Below, piece after piece: positions 1 to 6,376 of a stretch of 38,620 nt of DNA (positions are counted from its first letter, which is position 1; each line of letters begins with the position of its first letter). Source of the DNA: an uncultured bacterium. GTDB lineage: Bacteria; Bacillota; Clostridia; Oscillospirales; Butyricicoccaceae. The translations under genes were made by a program, and so were the position numbers. The stretch is from contig CAJMOV010000001.1 in assembly GCA_905215125.1 (NCBI GenBank), positions 1 to 38,620 on the forward strand. Reading direction: 5' to 3'. The notes beneath the pieces are model-generated. The model saw nothing but the letters and a program-made list of their open reading frames with translations. It was not told where the DNA came from and did not search any database.

Positions 1-1070
1 GCGTCTCTTTGACGGGCATGGACACTACAGGCGTTTCCTCCCTGCTGCGGGGCGACGAAGGCACCAGCGTAAACGTCACCGTCCTGCGCGGCGGGCGCGA
101 GCTGTCCTTTACCCTGACCCGCGCCATGGTGGGCGAGCCCAACTTCTCTTCCCACCTTGTCGAAGACGGCATCTATTATATGAAATGGAACCGTTTTTTT
201 GACACCACGGCTTATATCCAGTTTGTCTTTGCCCTCAAGGATATGACGAACAACAACTGCCGCGCTCTTATTCTCGACCTGCGGGGCAACCCCGGCGGCG
301 ACCTCAACATGGCGTATAACGTTATCAACCGCCTGCTGCCCGACAGCGTCGACTTTTTCGGCTATTGCTACAAGCAGAACGGCGAGCGCGTTTACGAGTC
401 TGTCAGGTCGGACGGCATCGGCGCCGCACTGAACAAGATCATCATTCTAAGCGACGAAAACTCGGCCAGCGCCAGCGAAGTCGTGCAGGCTTCTCTATGC
501 GATCTGGGCTATGCCGTCTCGGTCGGCAAAACGACATACGGCAAGGCGCGCGGGCAGGTTCATTTGACCTTCCCCGACAATTCGGCCGCCGTCATCACAT
601 CCGTTGAGCTTATCGCCCCCTCGACGTCCGATTATGAGGAAATCGGCCTTACGCCCGATTACGACGTTGACAATTACACCGTGCCCCATCCCGCGGCACA
701 ATGCGCCTCCGTGCCCGAACAGCAGATGACGGTCGCCGCGGTCTCCCGGGAGGTTTACCGTCTTAACGCCGCGCTGGCCGCGCTGGGCTATCTGGACGCT
801 TCAGCCGTCGGCAATGCTTTTACCCTGTCGACGCTGGAAGCCGTGTACCGCTTCCAGGCCGATTACCAGCTCAAGCAGTCTCCCATCGTGACGGTCGAGT
901 GCGTCCGCGCCATCAACGCGACGCTTGACGCCTTTTCCGGAGAGGTCGTCACTGTTGACGCCCAGTACGAAAAGGCGCTTGAACTGGCGCGATATTATGC
1001 CTCCCAGCCGCAGCAGTATGTCGTCGACGAGCTGGGCAATGTCACCAATCTACCCAGGGAGGGCAAATAG
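1..1070 (+). CDS. S41-family (C-terminal processing) serine protease, 5' end cut off by the window
   Basis: The reading frame is open from base 3 and runs in from upstream, so the N-terminus (signal peptide and start of the PDZ domain) is missing. The first ~30 codons fit the end of a PDZ domain (a G-x-S-L-T-G-M turn, then an R-G-D-E-G-T-S-V segment). The S41 catalytic core follows: the LDLRGNPGG motif near 275-300, the SASASE nucleophile motif near 462-479 and the YGKARGQ motif with the general-base Lys near 538-558. The C-terminal part (about 750-900) looks like a peptidoglycan-binding helical domain (LNAALAALGYLD then VYRFQADYQL). Such proteases act outside the membrane on substrate C-termini and often process cell-wall enzymes. 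The next gene starts 5 nt later, so the two are probably co-transcribed. The apparent TTG at 9 is almost certainly internal. Confidence 0.9.
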   Translation, partial: VSLTGMDTTGVSSLLRGDEGTSVNVTVLRGGRELSFTLTRAMVGEPNFSSHLVEDGIYYMKWNRFFDTTAYIQFVFALKDMTNNNCRALILDLRGNPGGDLNMAYNVINRLLPDSVDFFGYCYKQNGERVYESVRSDGIGAALNKIIILSDENSASASEVVQASLCDLGYAVSVGKTTYGKARGQVHLTFPDNSAAVITSVELIAPSTSDYEEIGLTPDYDVDNYTVPHPAAQCASVPEQQMTVAAVSREVYRLNAALAALGYLDASAVGNAFTLSTLEAVYRFQADYQLKQSPIVTVECVRAINATLDAFSGEVVTVDAQYEKALELARYYASQPQQYVVDELGNVTNLPREGK

Positions 1071-1075
1071 CCGCC

Positions 1076-1933
1076 ATGACGCCTTTGCCATTCACCCTAC
1101 CCGCCGTACTCAGCCTGGAGGCCCTGCGCCGCACAGATGAGACAGCGCTGGTGCAGGTTTACGACGATTATCCCGTCTCGGCCGCCCGCGCGGCCGTCAT
1201 TCTGTCGCGCGAAAAACAGCCGATGCGGCCCGTCATTGTGTTGGCCGAGCTTGAGCCGACGGGCACAACGGCCGACGGCTGGCAGCCCGACGCGCTTTTG
1301 GCCCTGTTTGAAGCCATCGGCGCTTCGGCTTTTATCCTGTCCTGCCCGGCCGATTCCGATCTTCTGTCCGCCGCGCTTGACGAGCTGGTTTTCCGGGCGC
1401 GCATCCCTGTCGGCGTCTGCGTCCCCCACGGGATGGAAGGGCAGCTGATTCCCCAGGCCATGTCGGCGCGGCTGCTCCTCGCCGTCGACGATCAAAGCCT
1501 TTCCGTACTGCAGCGCGAAGCGCAGGCGCACGATTTCTTTGCCGCCCTGCCCGCGCCGGAGGACGTGGAGGACGAGCCGCAGAGACTCACCGCCGTCACC
1601 TGCGGCCAGCTTTTTTCCATCGACCCTGCCATTGACATCGACGCCGTCTGTGACATCAGCGACGACGATGTCATTTTCTCCCGCTGGCTTTTGGAGCAGG
1701 AAGAAAGCTGGGGCGCCATCCGCGTACACGTCGAGGGCGAGGACGACGTGGCCGTCCTGGACGAAAACCAGTATATGCTGCGCGTCCCCCTCGCCCTTGC
1801 CAGCGACGATCCTGCCGTCTTTGAACAGGCTGTGCGCCGTTTCTGCGGCATCGCGCTGTATGACGGCACCTGTGATTTTGACCCTGATTTTCTGGAGACC
1901 CTGCACCGCAAATACGGTCTGGTTTTGCTATAA
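1076..1933 (+). CDS. Unknown protein, 285 aa, downstream partner of the S41 protease
   Basis: I do not recognise this protein with confidence. It has no signal peptide, no membrane segment and is acidic. The middle part (ALFEAIGASAFILSC, then IPVGVCVPHGMEG) faintly recalls the beta/alpha repeats of homocysteine methyltransferase-like barrels (A-L-G-A-D-A-x-x-x-N-C-S, then a P-N-A-G-x-P-like segment). The zinc-binding GGCC-type cysteines of that family are absent, so no function is assigned. It starts 5 nt after the protease stop, with an AGGGAGGG tract about 12 nt upstream of the ATG. It ends just before a strong terminator at 1939, so it is the last gene of that transcript. Codon use and GC content match its neighbours. 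Confidence 0.8.
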   Translation: MTPLPFTLPAVLSLEALRRTDETALVQVYDDYPVSAARAAVILSREKQPMRPVIVLAELEPTGTTADGWQPDALLALFEAIGASAFILSCPADSDLLSAALDELVFRARIPVGVCVPHGMEGQLIPQAMSARLLLAVDDQSLSVLQREAQAHDFFAALPAPEDVEDEPQRLTAVTCGQLFSIDPAIDIDAVCDISDDDVIFSRWLLEQEESWGAIRVHVEGEDDVAVLDENQYMLRVPLALASDDPAVFEQAVRRFCGIALYDGTCDFDPDFLETLHRKYGLVLL

Positions 1934-1938
1934 AAATG

Positions 1939-1970
1939 CCCGGCGGGCTGAATCCCGCCGGGTTATTTCC
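1939..1970 (+). terminator. Intrinsic terminator after the 285-aa gene
   Basis: Perfect 9-bp GC stem (CCCGGCGGG 1939-1947 / CCCGCCGGG 1954-1962) with a 6-nt loop, followed by the T-rich run TTATTTCCTTTT. It starts 6 nt after the stop codon. Confidence 0.85.
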
Positions 1971-2104
1971 TTTTCGCAGCTTCAGCCTGACGCCTGCGCG
2001 TCTTTAAGCCGCCCCGTCCTTCCGGCATCCGGGGCCCTATTGCCCGATCGGTAGAGAAGGCGGCCCGCACAACGAAAAGCGCGTGTCGGCGCGCATAAAA
2101 CCTT

Positions 2105-2863
2105 TCATCTATCCGGCTTAACTGCACGAACCGCCATAAACGCTGAGATACCGAGTTCAAAAAGGGGGCCTTCCGGCCAGGTATCCTCATACAAATCGGT
2201 AAGTGCAAAACCTGCGTGCAGCATACCGCCCAGCTGTTCTTCCACAGTGTGGGAAAACTGAACACCGTCGTTTCTTTCTATATCTCTTTTTAAAATCTCT
2301 TTGTCCAAAAGTGGGTTATAGGGCAAATGGTTTTGTATGGTCACGCCATCCTGGCCCACAGCGTAATTGACCGGCAGATCAAAGCCGGCCAACAGGACCC
2401 CGCCCGGCCGCAGAACGCGGAAGCACTCCCTCCACAGCGGCCCGACCTTTTCAATATAGCAGGTGGCGACGGGATTGACAATGAGATCAAAGCTCCCATC
2501 AGGGAAGGGGAGAGGCTTTGTCATGTCGGCGCGCACCAGCTCGATGTCATATCCTTCACGTCGGGCGACCATACGCTCGCGCTCCAGCTGGCGTTGAGAA
2601 TAATCAAGCACGGTGCATTGCGCGCCGGCCGCCGTCAAAATGGGCATCTGCTGGCCGCCGCCCGACGCCAGCCCAAGTACCCGACAGCCGCGCATGTCGG
2701 GGAACCAGCCTTGCGGCACCGGCTTGAGCGGTGTCAGTACAATGGACCAGCGGCCTTCTCTGGCCTGCACGAACTGTTCGCGCGTAACGGGCACGCTCCA
2801 CTCCCATCCCTCGTCAGCCCAGCTGTCAATGGTTTTTGCGTTGATATCGGTATAATTTTCCAC
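2105..2863 (-). CDS. Class I SAM-dependent methyltransferase
   Basis: 252-aa soluble protein of the Methyltransf_11/UbiE-like type. The SAM-binding motif I is VLGLASGGGQQMP (about residues 63-75). The acidic end of strand 2 is in CTVLDYSQRQLERE. Motif II is ADMTKPLPFPDGSFDLIVNP, and the R-V-L-R-P-G-G-V-L-L-A-G motif follows. The substrate cannot be read from the sequence. The start is a GTG at 2863 with AGGAG 9 nt upstream. It is transcribed divergently from the TetR-family gene at 2996 from closely spaced promoters, so that regulator may control it, which is inference from position only. A possible 9-mer TTTTCCACA overlapping the start codon is probably chance. Confidence 0.88.
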   Translation of the reverse strand: MENYTDINAKTIDSWADEGWEWSVPVTREQFVQAREGRWSIVLTPLKPVPQGWFPDMRGCRVLGLASGGGQQMPILTAAGAQCTVLDYSQRQLERERMVARREGYDIELVRADMTKPLPFPDGSFDLIVNPVATCYIEKVGPLWRECFRVLRPGGVLLAGFDLPVNYAVGQDGVTIQNHLPYNPLLDKEILKRDIERNDGVQFSHTVEEQLGGMLHAGFALTDLYEDTWPEGPLFELGISAFMAVRAVKPDR

Positions 2864-2894
2864 AGGTCCGGTCTCCTGTCTGTAAGATGTCTCC

Positions 2895-2924
2895 AGTATA
2901 CCCCGCGCGTCCGGCTTTTGTCAA
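2895..2924 (-). promoter_or_regulatory. Sigma-A-type promoter of the methyltransferase gene
   Basis: On the minus strand TTGACA (2919-2924), an 18-nt spacer, then TATACT (2895-2900). It lies about 32 nt upstream of the GTG start and close to the divergent TetR promoter. Confidence 0.65.
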
Positions 2925-2933
2925 ACTGTCCTC

Positions 2934-2962
2934 TTGCTTTCAGCCCCCTCCAGCATTATAAT
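2934..2962 (+). promoter_or_regulatory. Sigma-A-type promoter of the TetR-family gene
   Basis: TTGCTT (2934-2939), a 17-nt spacer, then a perfect TATAAT (2957-2962). The -35 lies only 9 bp beyond the -35 of the divergent methyltransferase promoter, a layout that allows one bound regulator to affect both. Confidence 0.6.
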
Positions 2963-2995
2963 TGAATAAATACCAATGACGGAGAAGTGGTACCC

Positions 2996-3031
2996 ATGGC
3001 AGTTAAAGGGCACATGGCAGTTAAGGAACGC
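2996..3031 (+). repeat. 18-bp tandem duplication carrying the start codon of the TetR gene
   Basis: ATGGCAGTTAA at 2996-3006 is repeated at 3014-3024, exactly 18 nt apart and in frame. The rest of each unit is similar (AGGGCAC against GGAACGC). It duplicates M-A-V-K and creates a second usable start. Confidence 0.75.
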
Positions 3032-3613
3032 ATATTTGAAGCGATCCTGCAGATCATCGTCGAACTCGGCATTGAAGCGGTCACCTTTGCAGAAATCTCA
3101 TCTCGTATCTATATGCAGCCCAGCAGCATCGCCTATTACTTTCCTACCAAGGACGACATGCTGGCCGAATTTTTTTCCTGGTGGCTGAAGCCCCCATTCG
3201 ACGGCGTTTCTTGGCCGACGGGGGACACGCCGCAAAATGCCGCTGCACAGCTGTGTGCCCTTATCGATTATCTCGTCTTATACGCACCCTATGAAGATCC
3301 CATCGCCAGGGCCGTCGTGCGAACTTTTCTAATCGGCGCTGAGCGCAACAGCCGTTTTTATCTTCTCTCTACCCAAGTTATGCAGCTATCCTTTCAGAAT
3401 CTCGACAATTTGTTTAAAAACTATATGTATTTTAATATCATTGATTGCTCGCGTTACGACTTAGCCCTGGCTGAACTTTTCGGCTTGCTGTATAGCCGTC
3501 AAATCATGGGGTTCTTTGACATCCGGCTGCCCCGGCAACATGAAGTGCTGGTCGCTGCGGCAGAGCGTACAAAAACAGCCATCCTGAAAGACGGGCTTTA
3601 TCCGCCCGCATAG
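2996..3613 (+). CDS. TetR/AcrR-family transcriptional regulator
   Basis: About 205 aa. The N-terminal TetR DNA-binding domain is clear: KERIFEAILQIIVELGIEAVTFAEISSRIYMQPSSIAYYFPTKDDML reads as helix 1, the turn, the recognition helix and the Y-Y-F-x-T-K-x-x-x-L signature. The C-terminal ligand domain is family-specific and gives no ligand. Three starts are possible: GTG 2987, ATG 2996 and ATG 3014. I chose 2996 because GGAG at 2981-2984 sits 11 nt upstream, while GTG 2987 is too close to it. ATG 3014 also has its own AAAGGG. The segment at 2996-3031 is a tandem near-repeat (see repeat entry). It is divergent from the methyltransferase and is followed by its own terminator. Confidence 0.88.
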   Translation: MAVKGHMAVKERIFEAILQIIVELGIEAVTFAEISSRIYMQPSSIAYYFPTKDDMLAEFFSWWLKPPFDGVSWPTGDTPQNAAAQLCALIDYLVLYAPYEDPIARAVVRTFLIGAERNSRFYLLSTQVMQLSFQNLDNLFKNYMYFNIIDCSRYDLALAELFGLLYSRQIMGFFDIRLPRQHEVLVAAAERTKTAILKDGLYPPA

Positions 3614-3617
3614 ACAT

Positions 3618-3655
3618 GGCGCGGTCGGAAAGCTCCGACCGCGCCCTCTATTTTC
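3618..3655 (+). terminator. Intrinsic terminator of the TetR gene
   Basis: 12-bp perfect stem (GGCGCGGTCGGA 3618-3629 / TCCGACCGCGCC 3634-3645) with loop AAGC, then CTCTATTTT. It starts 5 nt after the TetR stop. There is no T-run on the other strand, so it does not obviously serve the convergent gene. Confidence 0.85.
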
Positions 3656-3724
3656 ACAGTATCTCTATGACGCCGGAAAGAATGGCGGCTTCATCACCCA
3701 AACGGAAGGCTGCCTCATCATTCA

Positions 3725-5260
3725 TTATTCTACCGTCCGGAACGAAAGATCATAAGGATTTATCATGGTGTAGGCATTGTTCAGCCCGTCGCCTATATCC
3801 AGCTTTGTACTGATGGCATGGCAATCCATCTGGCCGACAATAGGGGTCATTGCGGCATCTTCGTCGATGACGATACGGAAAATTTCGTCATACAATTCCT
3901 GTCGTTTGCTGCTGTCGCGCTCTGCAATGGCCTGCGAGTACAATTCATCAACCGTGGGGTTACTGTACTGGGGGAAATTCATCTGTCCGCCGGTAGTGAA
4001 CATTGCGACCCACTGCGCCGCATTGCCGCCCAGCCCTGACGTCATGATAGCTAAGTCAACGTTACCTGCAAAGGCATCGGCGAGAAAAGCATTTTGTTCT
4101 AAAACCTCGACCTCCGCTTGGATACCGATGTCCCGCAGGTTAGACTGGACAACTTCAGCATAGGCTTTGTTGATTTCCTGGGTCTGGATAGTCAGTGTGC
4201 GCAGCCCCTCGCCACCGGGATATCCGGCGTCGGCCAGCAGCTGCCTAGCCTTTTCAGGGTCGTAACTATATCCTTCCACCTCCTGTGGTCCGTCGACGGT
4301 AATCCCAGGCAGCGGCGTCGGATTGAGGGGCGCGTACCCGGAGTAAACAACGTCGCTGCACATATCCCGGTCGATGGCATAGCTAATGGCCTTGCGCACC
4401 AGCACATTGTCGTAAGGAGGGTTCTGATGCACACCATAAAGAAAAATGCTCCCGACCGCCTCACGCATTTCACATGTGACCATGCCCGACTGCTCCAATG
4501 TTTCAATCTGGCTGAACGCGACGTTCATCGAATAGTGGATCTCGCCTGTCTCCAGTGCTGTGGCAACAGTAGACAAATCAGTGATGAACCTGATTTCACA
4601 TCTCTCAATGTCCGCTTTACCTCTATAATAATCGGAATAAGCGTTGAGTACCAGTTTATCTCCCGCTGCATATGACTGCACGGTATAGGGTCCACTGCCG
4701 ATGGGCTGCGTACCGAAATCTCCTCCCGCCGTCTCATGCGCTTCTTTGGGTAAGATGAAACACCAGTTGAACCCCTCTAAAAACCCTGGATCAGGGGCTC
4801 TTAAGGTGACAATCAGCGTTTTATCATTCTCGGCCCGGCAATCAGCGATGCTGTAACTGAACGAAGCCAGCGCCGCCGACGTGCGGAACAGTTCCACGGA
4901 ATACAGGACATCGTCCATCGTCATTTTCTCGCCGTTGTGAAAAGTAACACCGTCGCGCAGCGTAAATGAATAAGTGACGCCGTCATCTGATACGCTATAG
5001 CTTTCGGCTACCTTCATCGTAGGCTCGGCCGCACCAAGAGGCGTCCATGTGAGGGAATCGTAAATACAGCTGCCGATAAACAGTTCTTCGCCAGATGTCA
5101 TACGCGACGGGTCGAACGTCCCGATATCGGCGGCGATAGCCATCATCAGCGTGTCTTCCTGCGCCGCATCGGCATTGCCGGTCTGCCCATCGCGCTGGCA
5201 TCCGACCAGCTGTATTGCTAGAAAAAGGGTGCAAAGCAGTATGCTCATTTTCTTTTTCAT
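3725..5260 (-). CDS. ABC-transporter solute-binding lipoprotein, peptide/nickel type (SBP family 5)
   Basis: 511 aa. The N-terminus is a lipoprotein signal peptide: MKKK, a hydrophobic stretch, then the lipobox LVGC with the lipidated Cys at residue 21. The mature part carries family-5 hallmarks: DIGTFDPSRMTSGEE, IYDSLTW, AESYSVSDDGVTYSFTLRDGVTFHNGEKMTMDDVLYSVE, then AISYAIDRDMCSDVVYSGYAPLNPTPLP. These proteins deliver oligopeptides, nickel chelates or similar ligands to a membrane permease. The length fits the family. No permease or ATPase genes lie next to it, so it must use a transporter encoded elsewhere or be a solitary receptor. The start has AGGAGG 8 nt upstream. It is convergent with the TetR gene. 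Confidence 0.93.
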   Translation of the reverse strand: MKKKMSILLCTLFLAIQLVGCQRDGQTGNADAAQEDTLMMAIAADIGTFDPSRMTSGEELFIGSCIYDSLTWTPLGAAEPTMKVAESYSVSDDGVTYSFTLRDGVTFHNGEKMTMDDVLYSVELFRTSAALASFSYSIADCRAENDKTLIVTLRAPDPGFLEGFNWCFILPKEAHETAGGDFGTQPIGSGPYTVQSYAAGDKLVLNAYSDYYRGKADIERCEIRFITDLSTVATALETGEIHYSMNVAFSQIETLEQSGMVTCEMREAVGSIFLYGVHQNPPYDNVLVRKAISYAIDRDMCSDVVYSGYAPLNPTPLPGITVDGPQEVEGYSYDPEKARQLLADAGYPGGEGLRTLTIQTQEINKAYAEVVQSNLRDIGIQAEVEVLEQNAFLADAFAGNVDLAIMTSGLGGNAAQWVAMFTTGGQMNFPQYSNPTVDELYSQAIAERDSSKRQELYDEIFRIVIDEDAAMTPIVGQMDCHAISTKLDIGDGLNNAYTMINPYDLSFRTVE

Positions 5261-5292
5261 CCGGTATTCCTCCTGTCTGTTTAATGGCTACT

Positions 5293-5321
5293 ATTATAGT
5301 CTACCAGATGTTTTTTGCCTA
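5293..5321 (-). promoter_or_regulatory. Probable promoter of the solute-binding lipoprotein gene
   Basis: On the minus strand TAGGCA (5316-5321), a 17-nt spacer, then a perfect TATAAT (5293-5298), about 32 nt upstream of the ATG. The -35 matches the consensus at 4 of 6 positions. Confidence 0.5.
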
Positions 5322-5360
5322 TCGAATGAACATCGAAATTGTTTTCTGTTAACAGGTAAT

Positions 5361-5393
5361 AAAAAGCCCTTATCCGCAGCGGCGGATAAGGGC
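5361..5393 (-). terminator. Intrinsic terminator of the 153-aa membrane-protein gene
   Basis: 12-bp perfect stem (GCCCTTATCCGC 5366-5377 / GCGGATAAGGGC 5382-5393) with loop AGCG. On the minus strand it is followed by five Ts (5361-5365). Confidence 0.85.
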
Positions 5394-5424
5394 CGGGTTT
5401 TATTAAAACGGCAGATGCAGACTT

Positions 5425-5886
5425 TTACTGCAGCGGGGGCGCAGGGGTATTGGTATTCTTGGGGGCGCGCTTAAAGTTGCCATAGCCGATCAGCTGAAGC
5501 AGCATGGCGACGAGGGCCAGGCTATACTTGACCGTAGCGTTGCCGCCCAGCTGGTTCGACAGCAGGACGAAAAGCATAATACCTGCCAGTTCGACGAAAG
5601 CGGCGACGACGGCGACAATCATGGCCTTGTTGATCCACTTGCCAGCGTCCTTCAGGTAGATAAAGCCAATGACGCCGGACAGAATGGCCAGCACGCCGCG
5701 CAGGGGATCGATGAACAGGCAGGCGCGCACGATGCCAGCGGCCGAATCGGGCAGTGCGCCGGAATTCAGAACCTCTTTTACGCTGGAAATCTGGCCGAGC
5801 GCACTGAACAGGGCAATGGCGCCAAAGATAAGCAACAGGACGTTGCCAACCAGTACCCAGCCCTTGCCGGGGATTTTCTCTTTCAT
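5425..5886 (-). CDS. Small integral membrane protein of unknown function
   Basis: 153 aa with four predicted membrane segments, at about residues 10-31 (WVLVGNVLLLIFGAIALFSAL), 62-78, 88-110 (AMIVAVVAAFVELAGIMLFVLL) and 120-136. The C-terminal tail is short, basic and proline-rich. I recognise no family-defining motif. It is a single-gene transcript: it has its own consensus promoter, an AGGAGG 7-8 nt upstream of the ATG and its own terminator. Confidence 0.82.
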   Translation of the reverse strand: MKEKIPGKGWVLVGNVLLLIFGAIALFSALGQISSVKEVLNSGALPDSAAGIVRACLFIDPLRGVLAILSGVIGFIYLKDAGKWINKAMIVAVVAAFVELAGIMLFVLLSNQLGGNATVKYSLALVAMLLQLIGYGNFKRAPKNTNTPAPPLQ

Positions 5887-5922
5887 GGAAAGTCCTCCTC
5901 TTTCTTTTTTAGTACCTCCATA

Positions 5923-5951
5923 ACTATAAATAAAAGATTCAAATTTGTCAA
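5923..5951 (-). promoter_or_regulatory. Near-consensus sigma-A promoter of the membrane-protein gene
   Basis: On the minus strand TTGACA (5946-5951), a 17-nt spacer, then TATAGT (5923-5928). The ATG at 5886 is about 30 nt downstream of the expected start of transcription. Confidence 0.75.
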
Positions 5952-6133
5952 TATAAATTCTTCCAACTGCCTGACCGTATCCTGCATCATTCCAATTCTG
6001 TCATTTGCGCTTTTCCCGATCTTTGCGGCAAATTTCATTTTATTTTAAAGTGCAAATGGAATTTTTAAATGATTTTTCCCATATTTCTTTCCATCCCACC
6101 TAATCGTCATTTTGTACAAGCCAAAATACAAAG
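5952..6133. other. AT-rich gene-free spacer
   Basis: Between the membrane-protein promoter and the eno terminator. It is clearly more AT-rich than its surroundings. I see no gene, RNA or repeat in it. Confidence 0.6.
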
Positions 6134-6159
6134 AAAAAGCCGGGAGCACGTCTCCCGGC
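6134..6159 (-). terminator. eno: Intrinsic terminator of the glycolytic operon
   Basis: 8-bp stem (GCCGGGAG 6139-6146 / CTCCCGGC 6152-6159). On the minus strand it is followed by a run of five Ts. It lies about 220 nt beyond the eno stop, on the far side of the duplicated eno end. Confidence 0.75.
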
Positions 6160-6174
6160 CTTTCATAGGGGCTT

Positions 6175-6224
6175 TACAGGTTAAGCCCGGCCTAAGGCCG
6201 GGATATTCCGCTATCTCGCCGAGC
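6175..6224 (-). repeat. Degenerate second copy of the enolase 3' end
   Basis: Bases 6195-6224 are identical to 6399-6428 inside eno (30 of 30). The flanking TACAGGTTAA at 6175-6184 is identical to 6378-6387, which holds the eno stop and last codons. The distance between copies is 204 and 203 nt, so a 1-nt deletion separates the two blocks. Read on the minus strand the copy encodes LGEIAEYPGL and then leaves the eno frame. The changed bases also make 6186-6202 a perfect palindrome (CCCGGCCT-A-AGGCCGGG). Confidence 0.85.
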
Positions 6225-6376
6225 GCCCCGGCGCAAAAACCCTTGCGCCGGGGGCCCCGACGTAATTTCTTACTCGCTCAGCGGAATCAATCCGCCGGCT
6301 CGGGACGCCGCCTCCCGGCGGCGGCTCGCTTGGCTCGCGAAGAGCCCGGCGTATCAGCCGGCGATTGCGGCAAGGC
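6225..6376. repeat. Hairpin-rich GC segment between the two enolase ends
   Basis: The segment is packed with inverted repeats: CCCCGGCGCAA (6226-6236) with TTGCGCCGGGG (6243-6253); GCGGA-ATCAA-TCCGC near 6281-6295; GCCGCC-TCCC-GGCGGC near 6309-6324; and GCCGGG/CCGGC arms near 6345-6362. It contains no credible gene. It could be an intergenic repeat element or the scar of a lost insertion. Confidence 0.55.

Noticed and set aside
1097..1906. Long open frame on the minus strand opposite the 285-aa gene
   Set aside because: It is a GC-driven shadow with low-complexity composition, no ribosome site and no recognisable sequence; the plus-strand gene is in an operon and has a terminator.
2856..2864. 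TTTTCCACA resembling a DnaA box at the methyltransferase start, and another near 18676
   Set aside because: Isolated single matches far from the origin are expected by chance in a window of this size.
5887..5922. Twelve-codon upstream frame (M-E-V-L-K-K-K...) overlapping the membrane-protein start as ATGA
   Set aside because: It would begin at or before the predicted transcription start and has no ribosome site; most likely chance.
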